NCBI GenBank assembly: GCA_947497905.1
Contig: CANMIH010000014.1
Location: forward strand, 54,158 to 118,157
DNA: 64,000 bases
Direction of reading: 5' to 3'
Origin: an uncultured Pelagimonas sp.
GTDB lineage: Bacteria; Pseudomonadota; Alphaproteobacteria; Rhodobacterales; Rhodobacteraceae
A program made the position numbers and the translations under genes. The notes under the pieces are model-generated. The model was not told where the DNA came from. It searched no databases and saw nothing but the letters and a program-made list of their open reading frames with translations. Shown piece after piece: positions 14,862 through 21,952 of the stretch; positions within the stretch are counted from its first letter, which is position 1, and each line of letters starts with the position of its first letter.

Positions 14862-17311
14862 TCAAGATCATTTCAGCGCACATCGAGGAATTTCGTGGAA
14901 TTCGTAAGTTGGACATCAACTTGGCTGAGAAGACCTTCGCGATATCCGGTCCGAACGGCTCGGGAAAAAGTGGGGTCATTGACGCCATCGAATTTGCACT
15001 AACTGGTCAAATTGGCAGATTGACCGGAACCGGAACCAAAGGGCTCTCACTAGCAGATCATGGTCCACATGTAGATCACATCAAATTCCCAGATGCCGCA
15101 TTTGTAGAGCTGGAAGTATCCTTCCCGACGCTTGGCAAAAAAGCCAAGCTCACTCGCAAAGTCTCTGCCCCCAAGAAGCCAAGTATCGAACCGAACGATC
15201 CGGACATCGTGGAGATTCTGGACGAAGTTTCTCAGCATCCCGAAATCACTTTGGCGAGAAGAGAAATTCTGAAATTCATCTTGGTCGAACCAACGAAGCG
15301 ATCTGCACAGATTCAAGAGATTCTAAAGATCGATGAGTTGGGTCAGACCCGTTCGGCACTGAACACAGCATACGGCAAGCTCAACCGGGCAGCGATTGCG
15401 GCGGAAAAGGATACGCAGGACAAAAGAAATACACTGTTGCAGCACCTAGGCATCACGTCGTTGTCTGCAGCTGAGATGCTCAAAGCCGTCAATGCAAAGC
15501 GCCAGCTGCTAGGACTAGAAATCCACGACACCATAACAGCTGATACAATCATCGACAAAGGCTTGGCAGAGCCTGCTGGTGAACAATCGCTCAATAAATC
15601 CGCAGCACTGATCGAACTGGACAAGCTTAACAAAAAGCTCGTCGAGCTTGGACAATCTCCGTCGCCGGATGCAGAAGCTCTTGTCGATCAGATAGAGCAA
15701 CTTGAAAACGACGCACAGCTCCTTGTTTCGTTGCAACAACGCGATTTGGTGGAAAGTGGATTAAAGCTGGTGGACGGCCCGTCATGTCCGATGTGCGATC
15801 ATGAATGGCCGGATGAAGCACATCTTCTTTCGCATTTACACGCCAAGCAGCGGAAATCGCAAGCGGCAGGAGAGCTCAAGCAAAAGCTCGTTGAACATGC
15901 ATCATCGCTTTCGAATGAAGTGGGGAACTTGAAGGCGCTGCTGCTCGAAACTCACCGTATTGCCAAGATTGAGAACGCAGTTGAAATGCTGTCCAGCGTC
16001 GTCGCATGGGGCAAAGACTTGGCGTTTTTTCAGGAACAACTAAAGTCTTTCGCAACAATCTTGGAGTTGAAGGATCGCTTGGCCAATGGATGGCCAGCCA
16101 TACCGGAAGGCTTTCGGGCCAAACTGGCGGACTTTGTGAGCGCTATTCGCGCGAAGCCTGATCAATCAGCTTCGTTGGCCGCACAGAGCTATCTGATCAA
16201 TGCTGAACAGCGGTTCAAGGACTACAAAGCAGCACGTCTTACCGAGACAGCTTCCCAAAAGGCACGAGACGCCAGCAAAGTCGCATATGACGCTTGGTGC
16301 GCAGCGATGGAGTCGGAACTTGACGAGCTTTACGAGGCCGTCGAAGATGATTTCAGCAAGTTTTATCGGCTTTTAAATGACGGCGATGAGCAAAAATTTG
16401 TCGCGCGCTTTAAAGCAACTGAAGGGCGTCTCGATTTTGATGTGAATTTCTACGAGCGGGGACTTTTCCCACCAGGTGCTTTTCATAGCGAAGGTCATCA
16501 AGATGGCATGGGTGTATGCCTATACCTAGCATTGATGAAGCGGCTATTGGGTGACCGTTTTACCGTTGCGCTGCTCGATGATGTTGTGATGTCTGTCGAT
16601 GCAGACCATCGCTACCAATTTTGCAAACTTTTGATGGCAGAATTCCCAAACACGCAGTTCGTAATTGCCACCCATGACAAAGTTTGGGCAGAGCAGATGC
16701 GTTCGGCAAATCTAGTGACCCGAAAAACATCTATGGCTTTTGATAGTTGGTCTGTGGACACTGGTCCGTTGGTGGAATCAAATCCAGAGATTTGGGCAGA
16801 AATTGATGCAGCTTTGACTAAGGGTAAGGTCGAAGTTGCGGCTCCGATTTTGCGGCGTCACATGGAGTTTGTAGCGCGACTACTTGCGGATCAACTGGGG
16901 GCGCAAACGGTCTTCAGGGCGGATAACAGCTACGATCTAGGGGGGCTATTACCGAGCGCCTTTTCTAGATTGTCAGATCTCCTAGGAAAAGCCGTCGACT
17001 CGGCGCAATCCTGGGGCAACGAGGACCAAAAGTCCAAAGCGCAGGCTCGCAGGCAACGTCTCAAGGAAGCCAATACTCACAAGGGCGAAGAAGACTGGAC
17101 CGTCAATAAGGCCGTACATTTCAACGAGTGGGCCAATTTTAGTCCCAACGACTTTATGCCTATTGTAAATGCGTTTAAGGATTTGCTGGCATGCGCACAA
17201 TGCGATGACTGTGGATCATGGCTGTACATTACTCCCAAAGGCACTTCTCCCGAAGGACTTCGGTGTTCATGCAATTCTGTGAACCTAAACCTCAAGAAAA
17301 AGCCTAAGTAG
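14858..17311 (+). CDS. Rad50/SMC-like AAA ATPase with zinc-hook-like and C-terminal zinc-ribbon motifs (817 aa)
   Basis: The GTG start at 14858 gives an N-terminus IKIISAHIEEFRGIRKLDI typical of RecF/Rad50/SMC ATPases. Walker A is GPNGSGKS at residues 31-38. Long coiled-coil-like arms flank a CPMCDHEW motif near 309, resembling a zinc hook. The signature-like HSEGHQDGMG lies near 543 and Walker B FTVALLDDVVMSVD near 570. The last 60 residues hold CDDC...CSC, a probable zinc ribbon. The gene forms a two-gene operon with the 58-aa protein and is AT-richer than its surroundings. Such isolated SMC-like ATPases often belong to phage or plasmid defence systems. The exact system is not recognised. 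Confidence 0.8.
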   Translation: MIKIISAHIEEFRGIRKLDINLAEKTFAISGPNGSGKSGVIDAIEFALTGQIGRLTGTGTKGLSLADHGPHVDHIKFPDAAFVELEVSFPTLGKKAKLTRKVSAPKKPSIEPNDPDIVEILDEVSQHPEITLARREILKFILVEPTKRSAQIQEILKIDELGQTRSALNTAYGKLNRAAIAAEKDTQDKRNTLLQHLGITSLSAAEMLKAVNAKRQLLGLEIHDTITADTIIDKGLAEPAGEQSLNKSAALIELDKLNKKLVELGQSPSPDAEALVDQIEQLENDAQLLVSLQQRDLVESGLKLVDGPSCPMCDHEWPDEAHLLSHLHAKQRKSQAAGELKQKLVEHASSLSNEVGNLKALLLETHRIAKIENAVEMLSSVVAWGKDLAFFQEQLKSFATILELKDRLANGWPAIPEGFRAKLADFVSAIRAKPDQSASLAAQSYLINAEQRFKDYKAARLTETASQKARDASKVAYDAWCAAMESELDELYEAVEDDFSKFYRLLNDGDEQKFVARFKATEGRLDFDVNFYERGLFPPGAFHSEGHQDGMGVCLYLALMKRLLGDRFTVALLDDVVMSVDADHRYQFCKLLMAEFPNTQFVIATHDKVWAEQMRSANLVTRKTSMAFDSWSVDTGPLVESNPEIWAEIDAALTKGKVEVAAPILRRHMEFVARLLADQLGAQTVFRADNSYDLGGLLPSAFSRLSDLLGKAVDSAQSWGNEDQKSKAQARRQRLKEANTHKGEEDWTVNKAVHFNEWANFSPNDFMPIVNAFKDLLACAQCDDCGSWLYITPKGTSPEGLRCSCNSVNLNLKKKPK

Positions 17312-18030
17312 CCGCATTTGGGACTTTTATCTCGTTAGCGCGGTGAAGCGAGGTCTGCTTAAGAGGAAACTACCAAGTCATCTGGCACTTGGAGCAAAAG
17401 CCCGCGTTCCGCCCATCACGTCGAATGCTGGAGTAGATACTTTGTATAGCTGGCGGCGTGGTCGCCTGCACGTCAACCTTGGGCTAGGCCTTGCGGCCTC
17501 CCCTGCTCGGCTTCGCGTGTCGCAGGGGAGAACGGCCCTTCGGTCCGTCGCGCATTCGGCCATGCGGCCTCACCGCGGCGTCGCGCCTGGCATCCCGGTT
17601 TGCCCGCCTCGCGAGCACGTCCCTCTCCGGCCGCTCCGCCGGATTGCGCTCTGGTCTGTTTTGGCCCGAGGCCAAAACGATCCCGCCGCTCCATCCGTCT
17701 TTCGCGTCCGGTCGGGCCGTTTGCCTGCTCGGGTCGGGCAAACCTACCGTCAAAACACACACACATGAGTGCGGAAGCATATCCTCCGGATGGCCCCCAA
17801 ATCAGCCCGCGTCAAGGATCGCAAAACTTTTCGGCGAGGGCGGGGCCGGTGGCTTGGGGTGAACCCGTGCGTCAGCGCGCGCATGTGTCGGGTGCCGCGC
17901 GCAGAAAACTTTTGCGCCCGGCAAGCCGGCGGCTGCGCCGTCCCTGACCCGGGCAGATTCGGAAACCAGGCATTCGGCCATGCCCCCACACTCACGTGGT
18001 GGCCTTGCAACCGAACACTGGAGACCAGAC
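17312..18030. other. Gene-free, hairpin-rich spacer
   Basis: No convincing gene is seen in about 720 bp. The stretch from about 17480 is packed with short GC-rich inverted repeats: AGGCC-TTGC-GGCCT (17486-17499), GTTTTGGCC-CGA-GGCCAAAAC (17658-17678) and GTTTGCC...GGCAAAC (17719-17743). Several reading frames stay open only because of the high GC content. Confidence 0.6.
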
Positions 18031-18960
18031 ATGGCTTACGACACCGCAAACACCTACGAGACGATCGAGCTTTTCGGGCTGACCGAGAAGGACGCACAGC
18101 TTCCGATCCCGGAAGATCACATCCTGACCGACCGCGTCATCCGTGAGAGCTTCGAGGCTCTGCTTGGTCAGTTGCGCGGGACCGGGCTCGAAGCGGAAAT
18201 CGAACCGCTGGCCCATGGGCTCGCGACGATCCTCCAGCGCCGCAAGGTGGCGCTCGGCAAGGAGGTCGACCGCACCGCCGACAAGATCGGCGCGCTGGCA
18301 AAATCCCATGACGGATCGGAGATCGCCGAGACCGCGCTCGAAGAGGCGCAGGCGCGCTTTCTGCAGCTGCGCGAGATCGTCAGCGCAATCGAGGTGATGA
18401 GCGAGGCGGCGGCGGAATGCTACGAGATCGAAACTGGCCACGCCTTCATCCCGGCAGCCGGGTCGCGCGCAAGCGTCAGGGCGCAAGAGACCGGGGCGGT
18501 CTTCGAGGCACGGCAGCTCCTGGAGCAGCACGACCGTGAAACCGCCGAGAAGTCGAAAGTCGAGGGGGTGCCCCTGATCGTCTCAGGAGCCACCGACTGG
18601 ACAGATGTCGATGTGATCTTCAACACGCTCGACAAGGTTCGCGAACGGATCAAGCAGAACCGCAACCAGGAGATCTTCCTCTGCCACAAGGGTGGCAAGC
18701 ACGGGGCGGAGATGATTGCGGCTCGGTGGGCCCGGGCACGCGGGATAGCGCAGGCGCGCTTCGATCCGCGCTGGTCCGCGCACGGGCGGGCGGCACCGTT
18801 CAAGTGCAACGACGAAATGCTGGACGACAAGTTCGCGGCGACGGGGGTTGTACTCTTCGGCGGCAACGGGGTCGCGCTGAACCTCGGGCAGAAGGCGGAA
18901 GCGAAAGGCCTGACGGTCATGCGGGTTGCGGACCCGGCGAAGAAGGCGTCGCAGGATTGA
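18031..18960 (+). CDS. DUF2493 / SLOG-like protein (309 aa)
   Basis: ATG 18031 follows ACTGGAGACCAGAC. The N-terminal 180 residues are helical. A Rossmann-like segment then begins near residue 185 (VEGVPLIVSGATDWTDVDVI), followed by IFLCHKGGKHGAEMIAARWA and RFDPRWSAHGRAAPFKCNDEM. These match the DUF2493 (YspA/SLOG) fold found on many alphaproteobacterial plasmids. SLOG domains bind nucleotides or related ligands; the precise role here is unknown. A terminator-like hairpin follows. Confidence 0.8.
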   Translation: MAYDTANTYETIELFGLTEKDAQLPIPEDHILTDRVIRESFEALLGQLRGTGLEAEIEPLAHGLATILQRRKVALGKEVDRTADKIGALAKSHDGSEIAETALEEAQARFLQLREIVSAIEVMSEAAAECYEIETGHAFIPAAGSRASVRAQETGAVFEARQLLEQHDRETAEKSKVEGVPLIVSGATDWTDVDVIFNTLDKVRERIKQNRNQEIFLCHKGGKHGAEMIAARWARARGIAQARFDPRWSAHGRAAPFKCNDEMLDDKFAATGVVLFGGNGVALNLGQKAEAKGLTVMRVADPAKKASQD

Positions 18961-18967
18961 AGAGAGA

Positions 18968-18990
18968 GGGTCGCCTTCGGGCGGCCCTTT
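18968..18990 (+). terminator. Terminator-like hairpin GGGTCGCC-TTCG-GGCGGCCC, upstream copy of a direct repeat
   Basis: An 8-bp stem (one G-U pair) with a UUCG tetraloop is followed by TTTCGTCGTTT. An almost identical block occurs at 20121-20158, so the nucleotidyltransferase gene is bracketed by two related copies. Confidence 0.6.
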
Positions 18991-19083
18991 CGTCGTTTCT
19001 TATGGGTGTGGACGTTCTCCAAATCACTTTGCCTAGCAATTTCCTGTTTTGATAGGTATAAGTATGCCAAGCAAAACTTGGAA

Positions 19084-20109
19084 ATGATTGGCATGACTCC
19101 CCTCAGCAGCATCGCGATGAGCGCCTATACCGACCTGGTGCGACTTTTGAAGGACGACGCCTTGTCCGGTGTCGAAGGCAAGCCCACGCTGAAGGAGCGT
19201 GGGGTTAAGGCCTATTGGTATGCCGCGCGCCGCGTCGGGACGGAGATGCGGTTCATTTATATCGGCGAAGACAGCGACGAGACGCGCGCGCGCATCGACC
19301 GGATCGAAGAGCTGCGCCGGGCGGCCAAGGATCGGAAGGTGGAACGGTCGCGGCTTGTCCGGCTCTTGCGTGCGGAAGGCATGACGCCCATCGACCGTGC
19401 GACCGGTTCCATCCTGTCGGCAATGGCCGCAGCCGGAACCTTCCGGTTGGGTGGCACCATCGTCGGAACCAATGCATTTCGCCTCTATGAAGGCGAGCTT
19501 GGTATCCGTCTGCCAATTGGCGGTATGGCCAATACTGGCGACATCGACATCGCGCAGTTCGAAAAGCTCAGCGTTGCCTTGCAGGATCAGGTCGACCCGG
19601 GTCTTGCCGAGACGTTCTCGGCGCTCAAATTCGATCCTCTGCCATCTCTTGACCAAGGTCGGACATGGCGATGGGCCCAGGGTGGCAGCGGCCAGTTGGT
19701 CGAGTTTCTCACACCGGCGTTCGGAGATGAGACCCTCCGTGATCTGCCAGCATTGGGCGTGAACGCCCAAGGATTGAACTATCTCAACTTCCTGATCGCT
19801 GAGCCGATCCACGCGGCGGCGATCTATAGATCCGGCGTTCTGGTGCAGGTGCCCCGCCCGGAGCGCTATGCGATCCACAAACTGATCATTGCCGACCGGC
19901 GCCGCGATGGGGCAGGGAGCCTGAAATCCGCGAAGGACCGCGAGCAGGCGGCTTTCCTTATCGAAGCGATGGCCGAGGACCGGCCCGATGATCTGGCTCG
20001 GGCCTATGCCACCGCAATGGAGGTTGGGCCGCGCTGGCGGGAGCACATCGGCAACTCGCTGAAGCGAATGCCTGATACCAGGGGGATGCTCGACAGCTTG
20101 GGCGCGTGA
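19084..20109 (+). CDS. GSU2403-family nucleotidyltransferase-fold protein (341 aa)
   Basis: Start at ATG 19084 (MIGMTPLSS); ATG 19093 is an alternative. The N-terminal 80 residues are helical (AYTDLVRLLKDDAL, then GKPTLKERGVKAYWYAARR). The core has GTFRLGGTIVGTNAFRLYEGELG and MANTGDIDIAQFEKLS, where GDIDIA supplies the nucleotidyltransferase acidic pair. It matches the family annotated as GSU2403 nucleotidyltransferase fold (NTP_transf_8). Such proteins occur in accessory islands and may act in defence or toxin systems. A promoter-like GGTATAAGT lies at about 19054. Near-identical terminators on both sides make it look like a discrete cassette. Confidence 0.75.
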   Translation: MIGMTPLSSIAMSAYTDLVRLLKDDALSGVEGKPTLKERGVKAYWYAARRVGTEMRFIYIGEDSDETRARIDRIEELRRAAKDRKVERSRLVRLLRAEGMTPIDRATGSILSAMAAAGTFRLGGTIVGTNAFRLYEGELGIRLPIGGMANTGDIDIAQFEKLSVALQDQVDPGLAETFSALKFDPLPSLDQGRTWRWAQGGSGQLVEFLTPAFGDETLRDLPALGVNAQGLNYLNFLIAEPIHAAAIYRSGVLVQVPRPERYAIHKLIIADRRRDGAGSLKSAKDREQAAFLIEAMAEDRPDDLARAYATAMEVGPRWREHIGNSLKRMPDTRGMLDSLGA

Positions 20110-20120
20110 TGGCCATAACC

Positions 20121-20145
20121 GGGTCGCCTTCGGGCGGTCCTTTCG
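20121..20145 (+). terminator. Terminator-like hairpin, downstream copy of the direct repeat
   Basis: GGGTCGCC-TTCG-GGCGGTCC followed by TTTCGTC. The block from 20119 to 20158 repeats 18966-19005 with only a few changes, including the trailing T(C/T)ATGG. From here to 20648 no gene is supported; an open minus-strand frame there has no ribosome site or recognisable domain. Confidence 0.55.
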
Positions 20146-20534
20146 TCATATCTCATGGCGCGTGCGATCGGTCACACTTGATCTGCATCTCACGGCGTCC
20201 AGCACCGTCATCCCTCTACCCAGCCCGTCAGAGTTCGGCCCATCCGCATCGGTACGGGCTGGGGATGGTGCGCACCTAGCACATCGTCAGCAGCGCAAGA
20301 CGCGAGGGGTCGAGACGTCGCACTTGAGGCTGAAGCCCTGCTCGACCCTCGGGTGGTGTCGCGGAACATCGCATCCACGCGGGCGGGCGTCATCAGCACC
20401 CCGGCCAGGTTCGGCAGGACGTGGACGCGGATGGTGGCGACTGCGTGATGGCACAGGTCAATCGGGTCCCTCCTTTTTGCTATGCATGTGGATCGCACGG
20501 GGTCGGCCCGTTCGTGCCCTCTGCTCACGCTTCG

Positions 20535-20591
20535 GCAAGCACAAATACGGCTTCCACGGCGGAGCCGCGGACCCTCCGCATTTGCGCTTGC
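20535..20591. other. Long imperfect hairpin in the leader of the next gene
   Basis: GCAAGCACAAATACGG (from 20535) pairs with CCGCATTTGCGCTTGC (to 20591) with two mismatches, enclosing a second GC-rich stem. It lies about 58 nt before the next start codon and could be a structured 5' leader or a ssDNA-type element. Confidence 0.5.
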
Positions 20592-20648
20592 GACCGGGCC
20601 TCTTGCCCCCGTGCTGGGTGATCCCCATCGCAACAAGGAGTAACCCAA

Positions 20649-20855
20649 ATGACCAACCACTACGTCGCCACCGTCCCCGTTAAGTTCACCGATACCGATG
20701 GCCAGGAGCGCACCCGCTTTCAACGCGTGGGCGCCATGTTCCGCAACACCCGCAACGGGGATGGCTCGGAGTTCTTCAGCCTCAAGCTCGATTTTCCGGT
20801 CGCGGTCTCGGAGCTGGTGATGTTCCCGCCGAGCGCGAAAGATCCCCAGGACTAA
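20649..20855 (+). CDS. Small conserved-looking protein (68 aa)
   Basis: ATG 20649 follows AACAAGGAGTAACCCAA, a strong ribosome site. The protein looks beta-rich and soluble (HYVATVPVKFTDTDGQERTR, then RVGAMFRN and FFSLKLDFPVAVSELVMFPP). The two-strand YLSLKLD-like pattern is reminiscent of DUF736 proteins, but the full motif is missing. No function is assigned. It is the last leading-region gene before the candidate oriT. Confidence 0.7.
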   Translation: MTNHYVATVPVKFTDTDGQERTRFQRVGAMFRNTRNGDGSEFFSLKLDFPVAVSELVMFPPSAKDPQD

Positions 20856-20871
20856 ATCCTCTGACGAGGAT

Positions 20872-20902
20872 GGGCCGCCCCAGGACGATCTTGGGGCGGC
20901 CC
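20872..20902. terminator. Perfect 11-bp inverted repeat after the 68-aa gene
   Basis: GGGCCGCCCCA-GGACGATCT-TGGGGCGGCCC. There is no T-run, but the stem is very stable and sits 17 nt after a stop codon. It may terminate transcription or form part of the oriT region. Confidence 0.6.
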
Positions 20903-21370
20903 GATCCCTGTTCGAGGGATGCTGGTCCTTGCGCGTTCAACGGACGCACTCCGCCCGGAATGACCAGGCCGCGACAGACCGGCCAGTCAGCCTCAAGGGG
21001 GCCATCCACAAAAACCTATCGGCCAGGGCCTCCCGGTTTTTGCGGCAGAGATTTGGGAACCCAAATCTGGCCCTCCTTGACCCTGCCTGTCCGCCCTGTC
21101 GGTGGGGTTTGCGCCCGCCCGCGGTTCCGTCCGAACACATGCGTGTTCGGCCAGAGCCTCGGGCGGGGCTGGCGGACCGGACCCCTAGGACAGGTGTCGC
21201 CTGGTGGTGAGGTCGGCAGAGCCGCGTCCCTGCGGGCCGCGGGGGAAGCGGACACCAAGGCTGCCTGAGCCTGAATGCGACGGCAGTATATAATTGACAT
21301 CTTGGTATATTATCGTAAGGTGGGGCAGCCTTGGTGGAAGGTGGCAGGAAATAGGGGGTCTTTCTTCCGC
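20903..21370. other. oriT: Candidate oriT: palindrome-rich region upstream of the MobC/relaxase genes
   Basis: No gene is seen. The region holds AGATTTGGG-AA-CCCAAATCT (21049-21068), CCGAACAC-ATGC-GTGTTCGG (21131-21150) and other GC-rich repeats, then an AT-rich promoter stretch. VirD2/MOBP-type relaxases usually act on an oriT directly upstream of their accessory gene, which is the arrangement here. A nic site could not be identified by eye. Confidence 0.45.
21294..21321 (+). promoter_or_regulatory. Promoter and TATATTATCG operator of the mobilisation operon
   Basis: TTGACA at 21294-21299 is followed by TATATTATCG (21306-21315) in the spacer and TAAGGT as a weak -10. The 10-mer is the right half of the palindrome at 13158-13173, suggesting regulation by the same protein. 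Confidence 0.5.
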
Positions 21371-21952
21371 ATGTCCCGAACAAAACGCCTGACAGAGATC
21401 GAGAAAATGCAGATCGTTCGCGAGGCCGCGGAGGGTGTGTCGACGTCTGAACTTGCGGAGCGTTTTGGGGTTACGTCGCGGGCCGTGCGCTACGTCCTGA
21501 AAGCCGATGCCGAGCGCCAGACGGATGCCGCGATCCCGGTCTCGGCGGTCAGTGTGAAGGTCACCGCTGCGGAGCTTGCGGCGCTCGACGAGGTGCTGGC
21601 CGCCGCCGGGATCGAGAGCCGGGCCGAGGGGCTGCGGCGGCTCATTCAGGCGGCAGGCGGGGTGTTCGTTCCGGATGCGCAGATGGCAGCAGAGATGGCG
21701 CGCTACAGGGCCTCTCTGCACGAGGTCGGCAATGGGGTCGCGCAGATCGCCAAGCAGATGACTCAGGCCAATCGGCAGGGGCAGGGGGGCGGCTCGGAGT
21801 TCACCGAATTGCGGCTTGCGCAGATGCGCGGGCTGGCGCGGTTCATCCTGGATTCTGCTGACGAGATCGATCTGCTCCTGCGCCGTCGTCGCGACGCGAT
21901 GCAGCTGGAGGCTACGGCCGCGCTGAGGGAGTTTGCCCATGCGGCTGAATGA
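21371..21952 (+). CDS. mobC: MobC/TraJ-like relaxosome accessory protein (193 aa)
   Basis: ATG 21371 follows a G-rich stretch. Residues about 8-45 form an HTH (LTEIEKMQIVREAAEGVSTS, ELAERFGVTSRAVRYVLK). After residue 60 comes VSVKVTAAELAALDEVLAAA with SRAEGLRRLI, a ribbon-helix-helix-like segment typical of MobC-type proteins. The rest is helical with VGNGVAQIAKQMTQANRQGQ, a signature of mobilisation accessory proteins. It overlaps the relaxase start by 14 bases. It should bind oriT and help the relaxase nick. The added N-terminal HTH is notable. Confidence 0.8.
   Translation: MSRTKRLTEIEKMQIVREAAEGVSTSELAERFGVTSRAVRYVLKADAERQTDAAIPVSAVSVKVTAAELAALDEVLAAAGIESRAEGLRRLIQAAGGVFVPDAQMAAEMARYRASLHEVGNGVAQIAKQMTQANRQGQGGGSEFTELRLAQMRGLARFILDSADEIDLLLRRRRDAMQLEATAALREFAHAAE

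Noticed and set aside
17343..18146. Several open frames on both strands
   Set aside because: They overlap one another, are Arg/Pro/Ala-rich and cross the hairpin-rich spacer; none has a plausible start context.
20208..20723. A minus-strand frame (171 aa) in the spacer before the 68-aa gene
   Set aside because: It runs into the next gene on the opposite strand, lacks a ribosome site and is compositionally like a GC-driven open frame; at most a remnant.
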